A DNA stretch of 32,498 nt from Longimicrobiales bacterium (GTDB lineage: Bacteria > Gemmatimonadota > Gemmatimonadetes > Longimicrobiales > Gaopeijiaceae), in assembly GCA_028280525.1 (NCBI GenBank), contig JANQLR010000284.1, positions 1-32,498 of the forward strand, read 5' to 3'. Shown one piece after another: positions 22,038 through 30,726 of the stretch. Position 1 is the stretch's first letter; each line of letters opens with the position of its first letter. The notes under the pieces were generated by a model. That model was not told the DNA's origin, ran no database searches, and saw only the letters and a program-made list of their open reading frames with translations. The position numbers and the translations under genes were made by a program.

Positions 22038-25000
22038 ATGCGCCCACGGATCCCCCTCGTTCTCGGTGTACTGACCGCCCTGATCGGGGCGCCCGACGCG
22101 AGTGCCCAGGATGCGCTTCCCCCGCTCTCCGAGTACCAGGTCCGACGCTTCCTCCCGGAAGACGGCCTCCCCGTCCGATGGACCGGAGGACTGTCGCAGT
22201 CGCCCAGCGGAGAGCTGTTCGTCGCGACGGGGGACGGGCTCTATCGCTTCGACGGCTATCGCTTCTCGTCGGAGGGCCTGGACGCCTTCGCAGGGGTCTT
22301 CCTGCTCCAGGACCTTCTCTTCACCGAGGCGGGCCGGCTGTGGCTGCGCGCGTCCGACCGTCGGATCGGCTTCCACGACGGGCGCCGCGGGGCGCTTCTC
22401 GACGCCGGACCGGACGGCATCGACGCGGTCTTCAGCTTCTCTTCGACCCCGGGCGCGACCTGGCTCGCCACCGAGAAGGGGTTGATGTGGCTGCCGGTCG
22501 GGACGTCCGAACCGGTCCCGGTCGAGGCGGATCGAGTGCTGGACGACCTGAGCGTGGCCATCGTCGCCATGCCGAACGGGGAATGGCTCCGCATCGGAGA
22601 GGAGCGCCTCGCCCGCGTGGAGCGGGATGCGGCCGGTGCGCCGACGGCCTTCCATCCGTTCGGCCCGCGCTACCGGATCCGGTCGCCGAATCGGTCGTCG
22701 TACCTCCCCGACGCCGCCGGACTCTGGCTCTTCACCGAGGACGGCGTCCTCCGGGTCCGCGATGGCGCGCTTCGCGACGAGGCGGTGGAGGTGCGGGGAG
22801 GTGGGGGGCGGGTTCTGCCCTCGGAGATCGATTGGCTCCGCGATCGCTCGACCGCGATCGGCGCGAGCGCCGCGGGCGGCCTCGAGCTTCCGCCGGTGGC
22901 GCTCCCCGAGGGTGGGACGGCGGACCGCGCCTCCCTCGCGCTCCGCGCCCGGACCGGCGATCTCTGGGCCGTCATGACCAGCCCCCACGACGAGCGCCAG
23001 CGCAGCCACCTGATTCGCATTCGGGAGGGGGCGGCCGAGCGGATCGTCCTCTCGGACTGGGCGCCCGCGACCGTCGTGAACGGGCTCCTCGAGGACCACG
23101 AGGGCAGCATCTGGATCGCGACCGACCAGGGCGCGCTCCAGCTGGTCCCCCGCAGAGCACGCGCACTCGACGCAGCCCAGGGAGCCGTCGCGTCCTTCAC
23201 GACCGCCGTCCTGGCCGAGGACGATCGGCTCTGGATCGGTTCGTGGGGCGGCGGTCTGCAGCGATTCGAAGGCGGGGTGTCGTCGACCTTCCTGCGCGAG
23301 GATGGCCTCCCCTCGGACCGGATTCGCGCCCTCTTCCGTTCGAGCGACGGCACCCTCTGGGTCGGGACCTCGAAGGGCGCGGCGCGGCTCAGGCAGGGGA
23401 GGTTCGAGGCAGCTCGACACGCCCCCGACATGGCGGATCCGGGCACCCTCGAGGTCCGGGCCCTCGCGGAGACCCCGGACGGGAGCCTCTGGATGGGCGG
23501 TGCAGCGGGGCTGCGCCGCCGGAGCGCGGACGGCTGGGTGCCCGCGGCGGACCCGGCGCTCGAGGACGTCGACATCTGGATGCTGCACACCGACGCGGAG
23601 GGCGTGCTCTGGATCGGAACGCGCAACGGCCTGCATCGCTTCGCCGACGGCGTGTTCGAGCGGGTGGCCGACCCCGATGCACCGGCGGGCGACCTGGTCG
23701 TCTCGGCGTACGAAGAGCCCGACGGCACGATCTGGTTCGGGAGCTACGGGAGCGGGCTCTACCGTCACCGCGCCGGCACCTTCGCGAACGTCCGCACCGA
23801 CGACGGCCTGCACCACGCGGGCGTCTGGAAGATCCTCCCGGACGACGCCGGCGGGCTCTGGATGTCGAGCGACCGGGGCGTCTTCCGGGTCGAGCGCTCG
23901 ACGCTCCATCGGGTCGCGGACCGGGCACCCGGCGCGATGCTTTCCCCCGTCGTCCTTCAGGAGGCCGAGGGTCTCCCCAGTCGCGAGTCGAACCGCGCCT
24001 CCCCCGCGGGCGCGCGCCTGCCCGATGGTCGCCTCGTCTTCAACTCTCAGGACGGCCTCTCGGTCATCGACCCGGAGGTGGCCCAGGGCGCACTTCCGCC
24101 GCCCGTGACCCGGATCCGGTCCGTCCTCGCCGACGGCGAACCGATCCCGGACGGCGCCGACCGCCCGACCGTGCCCGCGGGGACCCGACACCTGAAGTTC
24201 GAGTTCTACGCCCTGTCCTACCGAGCGCCGAATCAGATCCGGTACCGCTACCGGCTCGAAGGCTACGACGACGCCTGGTACGACGTGGGCAGCGACCGGC
24301 AGGCCGCCTACACCAACCTCCCACCCGGCGACTACACCTTTTCCGTCCAGGCGGCGGGACCGGGCGGCCAGTGGCAGGCCGGCATCTCCTCGCTTCCGGT
24401 TCGTCTTTCGCCCTTCTTCTGGCAGCGGGGACCGGTGCAGCTCCTCGGCCTGGTACTCGTCCTCGCGGGTCTGGTCGGCGCCTGGCGCTACCACCTGGAG
24501 CGCCGTCTGCAGATGGAGCGGATGCGACTCCGCATCGCCGCGGACCTCCACGACGATGTCGGCTCCAGCCTTAGCTCCATCGCGCTCCTCGCGGAGATGC
24601 TCCGCGCACGACCGAGGTCGGAGCGTGTCGAGCGGGATCGGCTGGAGCGCATTCACCTCGCCGCCTCCGACACCATCGAATCGCTTCGGGAGATCATCTG
24701 GCTCGTCGATCCCAAGCACGGGAACACGACCGAGCTGATCGCGAAGCTCCGGAGGATCGCGGCGGATCTCCTCGAAGGGACCGACTTCGAGTTCCACGTC
24801 GCCGAGGTCGAGGAGGCCCCGCTCTCGATGGCCGTGATGCGAAGCGCCCTCCTCATTCAGAAGGAGGCGCTCCACAACGTCGTGCGTCACGCAGGGGCGG
24901 ACGCCGTCCAGATCGAGGTGTCGCAGCGACGTGGCATCCTGCGCCTGGACGTTCGAGATCGGGGCCGCGGCTTCGACCCCGAAGCGTCACACGGCGGCTA

Positions 25001-25106
25001 CGGCCTCGAGAACATGCGGCGTCGAGCGAAGGAGGCCGGCGGGCGACTCGCGCTCGAGTCCGGGGACGGCGGGACGCGGATCGTCTTCGAGGCCAGGATC
25101 GCGTGA
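22038..25106 (+). CDS. Two-component sensor histidine kinase with periplasmic propeller (Reg_prop, Y_Y_Y, HisKA_3)
   Basis: This 1022-residue sensor has a signal peptide or N-terminal anchor (IPLVLGVLTALIGAPDASAQ). A periplasmic double propeller carries many Reg_prop blades (LWIGSWGGGLQRF, LWVGTSKGAARLRQG, LWIGTRNGLHRFADGVF, IWFGSYGSGLYRHRAGTF). The Y_Y_Y domain is at about 720-790 (YRYRLEGYDDAWYDVG, YTNLPPGDYTFSVQAAG) and one membrane helix is at about 800-818. The dimerisation/phosphoacceptor domain is HisKA_3 type (ADLHDDVGSSLSSIALL, His838). The HATPase has N-box Asn947 (EALHNVVRHAG) and DRGRGFD. It would sense an extracellular or periplasmic ligand and phosphorylate the NarL-type regulator encoded 93 bases downstream. 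Related hybrids often sense carbohydrates; the ligand here is unknown. Confidence 0.93.
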   Translation: MRPRIPLVLGVLTALIGAPDASAQDALPPLSEYQVRRFLPEDGLPVRWTGGLSQSPSGELFVATGDGLYRFDGYRFSSEGLDAFAGVFLLQDLLFTEAGRLWLRASDRRIGFHDGRRGALLDAGPDGIDAVFSFSSTPGATWLATEKGLMWLPVGTSEPVPVEADRVLDDLSVAIVAMPNGEWLRIGEERLARVERDAAGAPTAFHPFGPRYRIRSPNRSSYLPDAAGLWLFTEDGVLRVRDGALRDEAVEVRGGGGRVLPSEIDWLRDRSTAIGASAAGGLELPPVALPEGGTADRASLALRARTGDLWAVMTSPHDERQRSHLIRIREGAAERIVLSDWAPATVVNGLLEDHEGSIWIATDQGALQLVPRRARALDAAQGAVASFTTAVLAEDDRLWIGSWGGGLQRFEGGVSSTFLREDGLPSDRIRALFRSSDGTLWVGTSKGAARLRQGRFEAARHAPDMADPGTLEVRALAETPDGSLWMGGAAGLRRRSADGWVPAADPALEDVDIWMLHTDAEGVLWIGTRNGLHRFADGVFERVADPDAPAGDLVVSAYEEPDGTIWFGSYGSGLYRHRAGTFANVRTDDGLHHAGVWKILPDDAGGLWMSSDRGVFRVERSTLHRVADRAPGAMLSPVVLQEAEGLPSRESNRASPAGARLPDGRLVFNSQDGLSVIDPEVAQGALPPPVTRIRSVLADGEPIPDGADRPTVPAGTRHLKFEFYALSYRAPNQIRYRYRLEGYDDAWYDVGSDRQAAYTNLPPGDYTFSVQAAGPGGQWQAGISSLPVRLSPFFWQRGPVQLLGLVLVLAGLVGAWRYHLERRLQMERMRLRIAADLHDDVGSSLSSIALLAEMLRARPRSERVERDRLERIHLAASDTIESLREIIWLVDPKHGNTTELIAKLRRIAADLLEGTDFEFHVAEVEEAPLSMAVMRSALLIQKEALHNVVRHAGADAVQIEVSQRRGILRLDVRDRGRGFDPEASHGGYGLENMRRRAKEAGGRLALESGDGGTRIVFEARIA

Positions 25107-25199
25107 ACGCGGGATGGCGCGGCCCGGTCCCCAGGCGCACCGTCCGATACGCCCGCCGCCCAACCACGAGTCCTCTCTCCGCCGGACTGGAAGCGCGCC

Positions 25200-25841
25200 G
25201 TGAGTGACGCCCCGATTCAGGTATGGATCGTCGAGGACAACGTCCATCTCCGCGACACCATCCGGGATCTCGTGGACGAGGCCCAGGGGATGGCGTGCGC
25301 GCTCGCAGCGGGGTCGTGGGAGGAGGCGCTCGACGCGCTCGGTCGAGGTGACGTCCCGCAGGTCGTCCTCACCGATCTCGGACTGCCGGGGATGAGCGGG
25401 ATCGAGGGCATCGCCCGGATCCGCGATCGATCGCCCAGCTCCGCCGTGGTGGTCCTGTCCGTCCACGAGGAGGACGACCAGGTGTTCGACGCCCTATGCG
25501 CAGGAGCGGCCGGATACCTTCTCAAACCGGCGTCGTCCGAACGGATCGTCGAGGCGATCCGCACCGCGCACGGAGGTGGTGCTCCGATGAACGCCTTCGT
25601 CGCGCGAAGGGTCCTGCAGACCTTCGCGGCGCAGCGGCCCGAGAACGACTACGGCCTCACGAAGCGAGAACGCGAGATCCTCGAGCTCCTCGCCGAGGAG
25701 TACAGCCAGAAGGAGATGGCGGCGCAGCTCTTCCTGAGCCCGCACACCGTCGACACGCACCTCCGGAACATCTACGCGAAGCTCCACGTGCGGACGCGTG
25801 CGGGGGCTGTGGCCAAGGCGCTGCGGGAGGGGCTGCTCTGA
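25200..25841 (+). CDS. NarL/FixJ-family response regulator
   Basis: This 213-residue regulator has a receiver domain with acidic pocket VEDN (Asp13), phosphoacceptor Asp59 (LTDLGLPGMSG), Ser87 and Lys109 (GYLLKP). A LuxR-type helix-turn-helix follows (LTKREREILELLAEEYSQKEMAAQLFLS, HTVDTHLRNIYAKLHV). It is the cognate partner of the HisKA_3 kinase upstream. GTG 25200 gives the normal receiver start VSDAPIQVWIVED, with a GGAAG ribosome site nearby. Its targets are not known; the divergent secreted protein is a plausible one. Confidence 0.93.
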   Translation: MSDAPIQVWIVEDNVHLRDTIRDLVDEAQGMACALAAGSWEEALDALGRGDVPQVVLTDLGLPGMSGIEGIARIRDRSPSSAVVVLSVHEEDDQVFDALCAGAAGYLLKPASSERIVEAIRTAHGGGAPMNAFVARRVLQTFAAQRPENDYGLTKREREILELLAEEYSQKEMAAQLFLSPHTVDTHLRNIYAKLHVRTRAGAVAKALREGLL

Positions 25842-25860
25842 GGAAATGACCGGGAGCCGA

Positions 25861-26187
25861 CCGCAGCTCACAGACCGGCCGTGCGTGCTCCCGGACCAGC
25901 GCAAGAACGGGCTGGACCGCCAGAAGCACCCTTCTCCTGGGCCATCTCCTGCGCGATCTCGCCGACCGGAGCACCACCACCGTCCTGCTCCCTCACGTGC
26001 TGGAGTCGCTCACGAGCATATGCGATGAGACTCACCTGCTCGCCAGGGGACGGATCGAGCGCTCCTTCGACAGCCATGAGTTTGCGGTGAACGGGAGCGC
26101 TTCGCCGACGTGGAGGAGGAAGCGCGGCTAGAGACGATCCGGGCCGGTTCACGGAGATACCGGACCTTTCGCCGTCGAGACGGCTGA
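25861..26187 (+). pseudogene. Decayed C-terminal half of an ABC transporter ATPase
   Basis: Three short stretches in successive frames read as the end of an ABC ATPase. From about 25861, QLTDRPCVLPDQRKNGLDRQ resembles a Walker B/D-loop region of the type RPxVLxLDEPTNGLDP. After a frameshift near 25928 comes LLLGHLLRDLADRSTTTVLL, continuing PHVLESLTSICDETHLLARGRIERSF, which matches the H-loop and C-terminal part. After a second frameshift near 26095 comes ERFADVEEEARLETIRAGSR, ending at 26187. The glutamate and proline of Walker B are lost. There is no upstream Walker A half, so this is a truncated, non-functional remnant that fills most of the 396-base gap. Confidence 0.7.
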
Positions 26188-26237
26188 GGTAGGGTCCCCA
26201 AGAGGACAGCTGAACCGCAACGCTGGGGTGACCTGCC

Positions 26238-28949
26238 GTGACTTCTGGGCCCTTCCTGCGCCTCCTGGGTCCACCGCGACTATTCCACGCGATCCGTTCG
26301 GACCTCGCTCCACTCTTGGGTCCTTCCAAGCCTCTCGCACTCCTGTCGCTTTTGGCTCTGGAAGTTCGTGTCACTCGCGCGAAGGCGACCCGCCTTCTCT
26401 GGCCGACCCATCCGAGGGATCGGGCTCGAGCATCGCTACGGAGTGCGCTGTCGCGACTTCGGGAGCGCGTTTCGGAGAACCTCGTCGAGGACCACGGAGA
26501 CCATCTCGTGTTGCGGCAGGGGATGATCGTGTGCGACGTGACAGCTCTCGTCCAAGGAAGACTGCTTCCGCCGCTACCGGCCATCGCCGCCAGCGTCGAG
26601 GGTCGCTTCTTCGATGGCGGGTGGGGCACATACGGTCGCGCATTCGAGGCTTGGACAGAGGAACGCGAGGACGCTCTCACCCCGACGCTGGTACGGTCGG
26701 TGGATCGAGCGTACACGGCATACTCCCGGGCAGATCGCCATCGCGATGCGCTCTTCCTGGCCCGTGCAGCGCTGCGGCTCCTTCCCGATACCGAGGCGGG
26801 CATCGAGCGCTACGCCAAGGCCTCGGTGAAGGCGGGGTGCCCTGAACTCGGGCTCCGCGAGCTCGACGAGTTTGAGATGCGACGGAGAGTCCAGCTGGAC
26901 GAGGAGCTGACGCCGCACATCGAGAGACTACGCGCAACGCTGACGGAGGCTGCCGGTAATCAGGATGCCACTGCCGAGCTTCTCGCCGAGATCCCGGTAG
27001 CCAAGGGCCCGATGCTTCAGAGTACCGAGGGCCCTATCGACGCGAGCGACCGGGTGGGTGACCGATTCGCCGCGCCCCCCGGCCGGCGGAGTATCGGCGG
27101 AAGACCCATCATCGGCGTTCTCCTTCTACTCACCGGGACGTTGTCCGCGGTCTGGGCCCTGGTCGACCGACCACGGCCTGTTCATCTGATCGGTGCGGAT
27201 GCGAACAGAAGACCTGTTCGTATTCAGGTGCACCCCGGCCGCGCCGTGGTCCAAGGCCTTCTGGCTGATCTCCCGGGCGCGCAGTTCGTCTCAGGCGCGT
27301 CGGGTGAGCTTCTCGCGTATGCGGCACACGTCGAACCGCACGGTCACGACCTGGTGGTGCTTCGGCCCGGTCACCCACCTGATACCGTCCTGAGCGACCG
27401 GGCCGACGAGGTCCCCAAAGCCCTATCTCCGAACGAGCGTTCGCTGGTCTACTTCTTCGGGAAGCAGCTCGAAGACGGCACGTACTTTGGAGCGTTCAGG
27501 ATCGTCGACCTCGATTCTGCGGAGAGTTCTCGGGAGCTGATCCGAGTGGATGATGGCTACAGCTCTTGGGCCGATTGGTCACCGGATGGGACCAAGATCG
27601 CTGTCATGGCCGTTCGGCACTCCGGCCCAGAGCTCTACGTCGTGAACCCGGACGGCACCATCCTGTTCAGGGAGCGGTGGCTGGAAGGCCGGGACGTCGC
27701 ATGGTCGCCCGATAGTCGGTTCCTGGCTGTGCTCGCGGATGAGGCCGGGCAGGGCGGGATACTCGACGCCTCGGATTGGTCGATCCTGCGACCTTCGCCC
27801 GCGCTCCGAGGCGGACACTCTCCACTATGGGTTTCCAGCAGACGGCTGCTCTATCTCGCGAGGGGCAACGAACCCGGTCGGACGCTCCGACTCTACGATC
27901 TCCTTGAGGGGCGCGACACCCACGTCGCCGATGCCGCTGGACTCACCGAACTCATTGCGCTCGACCCCGGGTCCTGGGATCGGTGGGGATCCGAGGTGCG
28001 ACTTCAGGCAATTGGCGCGGTGGATTCAGAGCTCGGCGACATCCGCCTTCGCGGTCCCCGTCTGGTTGGAGTCGGCGAGACCTTCCAGCTCACTCCGGAG
28101 GCCGAGTCCCGTGCAGGGACCTCACCCGTACCGGTGCCCGACCAGACTCGGTGGATCGTCACCAACCGGGAGCTCATCGCGCACAACGGTCCCAACCGGT
28201 TCAAGGCACTCGCACCGGGGCGGACGAAGGTCGAGTTCTCCTATGCGGGCTGGATGAATGACTCGGTCCTGATCGAAGTGCGCGAGGTGTTGTCCAGCGC
28301 TGCACTTGCGCCGGTCTTCGAGGAGTCTTGGGCCACGAACGGATTGAACAGGTGGGTCCTCGTCGGCGAGCCGCGGCCAACCATCGTGCCGGCGGACCCA
28401 TCGGGACCCTCCCGAATGCACCCGAACGGTGACCAGAACTTCTTGAGTGGCACTCTTTCCCGCAGAGCGTTCACTGCGGTCCAGGGCCTGACGGTGAGCT
28501 TCCGCGCTCGGCTCGCTACCGCGGGTGCGCCCTCCGACAACCTCTTCGCGTCGATCCTGCCGGCAGGGGATGTCGGTGAGTGCCGTGATCACGCGGTTCA
28601 TCCCATTGCTCAGTTCGTGGTCCACAGAGGAGAGGGGCGCACGCTCCTGCAGTACGGGGGGCCGGCAGACCATCTGAGGGTCGAGCTGCCGATGATTCCG
28701 GATCCGGGTCCATGGCAGGACTTCGCGCTCCAGATCTGGCCTGACGGTGCGGTCTGGCTCCTCATCGGCGGCAGGCTGTACGGGCGACTCGATCCACGCC
28801 CCCCGCCACCAGCCGTCTGTCTGTTCCTTGGCGGTCGCGGTGAAGACTCCCGGCTCGAGTTCGGCACGGTCCGCGTATACGAAGGCACTCGGTTCAGACT
28901 CGAGGAGGCTCCGCGGACCGAAGCGGGGACGGGCGAGCAGGCCTCCTAG
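26238..28949 (+). CDS. SARP/BTAD transcriptional regulator with membrane anchor and propeller, Big-like and lectin-like sensor domains
   Basis: This is a 903-residue one-component regulator. Residues of about 1-100 form a winged-helix (FLRLLGPPRLF, LLSLLALEVRVTRAKATRLLWP, ASLRSALSRLRERV). Residues of about 110-245 are BTAD-like TPRs (YAKASVKAGCPELGLRELDEF). A single membrane helix lies at about 290-311 (IIGVLLLLTGTLSAVWALV). The remaining 590 residues should be outside the membrane. They include TolB/PD40-type blades (YSSWADWSPDGTKIAVMAV, GRDVAWSPDSRFLAVLA), a Big-2-like module (TRWIVTNRELIAHN, FKALAPGRTKVEFSYAG) and a concanavalin/LamG-like sandwich (LTVSFRARLA, FGTVRVYEGTRF). GTG 26238 is the start. 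The base composition looks lower in GC than the zinc island. The ligand and the target genes are unknown; the neighbouring lipoprotein is a likely target. Confidence 0.82.
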   Translation: MTSGPFLRLLGPPRLFHAIRSDLAPLLGPSKPLALLSLLALEVRVTRAKATRLLWPTHPRDRARASLRSALSRLRERVSENLVEDHGDHLVLRQGMIVCDVTALVQGRLLPPLPAIAASVEGRFFDGGWGTYGRAFEAWTEEREDALTPTLVRSVDRAYTAYSRADRHRDALFLARAALRLLPDTEAGIERYAKASVKAGCPELGLRELDEFEMRRRVQLDEELTPHIERLRATLTEAAGNQDATAELLAEIPVAKGPMLQSTEGPIDASDRVGDRFAAPPGRRSIGGRPIIGVLLLLTGTLSAVWALVDRPRPVHLIGADANRRPVRIQVHPGRAVVQGLLADLPGAQFVSGASGELLAYAAHVEPHGHDLVVLRPGHPPDTVLSDRADEVPKALSPNERSLVYFFGKQLEDGTYFGAFRIVDLDSAESSRELIRVDDGYSSWADWSPDGTKIAVMAVRHSGPELYVVNPDGTILFRERWLEGRDVAWSPDSRFLAVLADEAGQGGILDASDWSILRPSPALRGGHSPLWVSSRRLLYLARGNEPGRTLRLYDLLEGRDTHVADAAGLTELIALDPGSWDRWGSEVRLQAIGAVDSELGDIRLRGPRLVGVGETFQLTPEAESRAGTSPVPVPDQTRWIVTNRELIAHNGPNRFKALAPGRTKVEFSYAGWMNDSVLIEVREVLSSAALAPVFEESWATNGLNRWVLVGEPRPTIVPADPSGPSRMHPNGDQNFLSGTLSRRAFTAVQGLTVSFRARLATAGAPSDNLFASILPAGDVGECRDHAVHPIAQFVVHRGEGRTLLQYGGPADHLRVELPMIPDPGPWQDFALQIWPDGAVWLLIGGRLYGRLDPRPPPPAVCLFLGGRGEDSRLEFGTVRVYEGTRFRLEEAPRTEAGTGEQAS

Positions 28950-29046
28950 TCGGTTCTCCTGGCAAGGCGAGTTGACGGCGGCGTGACGCCCGCGTGCGCA
29001 TGCTCGCTACCCTCGCCCCAAGTATTCCCATACCTGGAGGTGAGCC

Positions 29047-30573
29047 GTGAACCGAAGCACACTTGCGCTCGTAATCTCGGTGGTGGCGGGCGCCGCCTGC
29101 GAGCCCCCAAGCCCTTCATCCCCGGTCGATCCGGATCCCTCGCCGGAGCCTGTCGCGTTCGAAGAGCTGGCCACCCAAGTGGCCGGGGCGATCATAGGCA
29201 CTGTTCAGGCGAAGACGTTTCACGCTGGCGGTGCGGGCAGATACCGAGAGATCAAGACGGGGATCGCGGGCTCTGGCCGCACGGACGTGCAGCCAATGAA
29301 CGGTCTGTCGAGCGTGAGCGGCGGGGCACTTGTCGTTTCGACAGACGCCACGCTCGGCCTCTATACGTCGGGCGGCGAGGGAATCGGCGCCCGCGGAGAA
29401 GGAGACTCGTCACAGACCCGGAAGAGCGTCGAGGGACCCGACGAATCGCTCACCTTCGAACTCGTTCCCGGTCTGGAGGGCCAGATCGTCGAGTTCGAGT
29501 TCGCCGCGAAGCTATACAACGGCGATGCGATCATCATCGCGGAGGCGGGTGTGGAGGGCTACACCGTCCGAAGCGATACACTCCAGTTCGCCGCAGCCAG
29601 CGAACGGAGAGTCCTGTTGGCGTACCACGACCGACCGGTGGATCGGATTACCTTCAGGGTCCCGGTCGGCCGAGTCTCGTTCACGTGGCATCGTCGGTGG
29701 GCGGCCATCCGGCTCGGCGATGTGATCGCGTACGAACCGCCGGTGGCGTATCCACCCATCGTGTTCAGCCGGTCATTCGGCCAAGGGGCTCGGTCCATCT
29801 GGGCCGTAAACCCGGACGGGAGCGGCGAGACGGTGATGCTCGATGTGCCCGGGGTGGACTATGGTACGCCACGATGGGAGTCGAATGGTGAGACCCTCCT
29901 CATCAGCTCCGACCAGGCTGGATCGGAAGATGTCTATCGTTTCGATCCGGCTACGGGCCAGATCACGCAGCTCACCTTCGACCCGGCCAAGGAGTACGGA
30001 GGGACCACATCTCCCGATGGGTCCATGATTGCGTTCACGAGGACCCGGAATGGTGTGGGGAAGATCGTGATCATGAACCCGGACGGCACCGGGCAACGTG
30101 AGATCACCGATGGCTCCTTTCGCGCTTCGAACCCGGAGTGGGCTCCCTCCGGGGAGTGGATTGCCTTCCTTTCGCAGCCCCTCGGCGGCGGCAACAATCA
30201 GGTTGCGCTGATCCGACCCGATGGCAGCGAGCTTCGCGTCTTGAACACTCCGATCATCGAGGGGAACAACCCCGCCTGGTTACCGGACGAGGAGTCGCTC
30301 ATCGTCTCGGCCTTTCCCTTCATCGGTGCGCAGTGGGGGCATCTCTACAGAGTGCGGATCTCGGACTCAGCGGTGACTCAGCTCACGGATGACACCACCG
30401 TCGCGGATGGGGACCCCATGACCGCTCCCGACGGAAGCACGATCGTGTTCAACCGTTCACCCTCGGGAACCAGCATATGGAGTCTCTATCTCCTGGACCT
30501 CGGCACCAACGAGGTCACCTACCTCGCTGGTGATTCGAACGACTTCTTGTCTTGGCCAGACTGGCGGCGCTAG
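29047..30573 (+). CDS. TolB-like beta-propeller lipoprotein
   Basis: This 508-residue lipoprotein has lipobox VVAGAAC (Cys18). A 200-residue N-terminal beta-rich domain follows (TLGLYTSGGEGIGARGEGDS, LVPGLEGQIVEFEFAAKLYN). A six-bladed TolB/PD40-type propeller completes it (SIWAVNPDGSGETVMLDVPG, DVYRFDPATGQITQLTFD, KIVIMNPDGTGQREITDG, LYRVRISDSAVTQLTDD). GTG 29047 is chosen because of TGGAGG nine bases before it. It follows the SARP-like regulator by about 100 bases and shares propeller style with the sensor half of that protein, so it may be its target or ligand carrier. The actual function is unknown. Confidence 0.8.
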   Translation: MNRSTLALVISVVAGAACEPPSPSSPVDPDPSPEPVAFEELATQVAGAIIGTVQAKTFHAGGAGRYREIKTGIAGSGRTDVQPMNGLSSVSGGALVVSTDATLGLYTSGGEGIGARGEGDSSQTRKSVEGPDESLTFELVPGLEGQIVEFEFAAKLYNGDAIIIAEAGVEGYTVRSDTLQFAAASERRVLLAYHDRPVDRITFRVPVGRVSFTWHRRWAAIRLGDVIAYEPPVAYPPIVFSRSFGQGARSIWAVNPDGSGETVMLDVPGVDYGTPRWESNGETLLISSDQAGSEDVYRFDPATGQITQLTFDPAKEYGGTTSPDGSMIAFTRTRNGVGKIVIMNPDGTGQREITDGSFRASNPEWAPSGEWIAFLSQPLGGGNNQVALIRPDGSELRVLNTPIIEGNNPAWLPDEESLIVSAFPFIGAQWGHLYRVRISDSAVTQLTDDTTVADGDPMTAPDGSTIVFNRSPSGTSIWSLYLLDLGTNEVTYLAGDSNDFLSWPDWRR

Positions 30574-30593
30574 TCGAGGCCTGAGGATCCGAC

Positions 30594-30646
30594 GCCCGCC
30601 CCCGCCGAACGGCGGAGGGGGCGGGCCGAGGAGTCCGGCGGACTCC
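30594..30646. terminator. Two GC hairpins after the propeller lipoprotein
   Basis: A long GC stem spans 30594-30626 (GCCCGCCCCC pairing with GGGGGCGGGC). A perfect 7-3-7 hairpin follows (GGAGTCC, GGC, GGACTCC; 30630-30646). They lie 20 bases beyond the stop. There is no clear T tract, so they may act as an RNA-stabilising or weak terminator structure. Confidence 0.55.
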
Positions 30647-30726
30647 GGAAGGCCGGTATAGGACCGCGATGCCAGCTGAGCGTATCGTGTCGTTCCCACC
30701 CCCGTCCCCGCCCTTCCGCCCATCGC

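Noticed and set aside
21932-24574. Long plus-strand frame overlapping the histidine kinase
   Set aside because: It is Arg/Pro/Gly-rich and has no motif, while the kinase frame has all expected domains.
21888-24890. Upstream continuation of the minus-strand secreted-protein frame
   Set aside because: The frame stays open but has no protein-like features opposite the kinase. A signal peptide and ribosome site place the true start at 21887.
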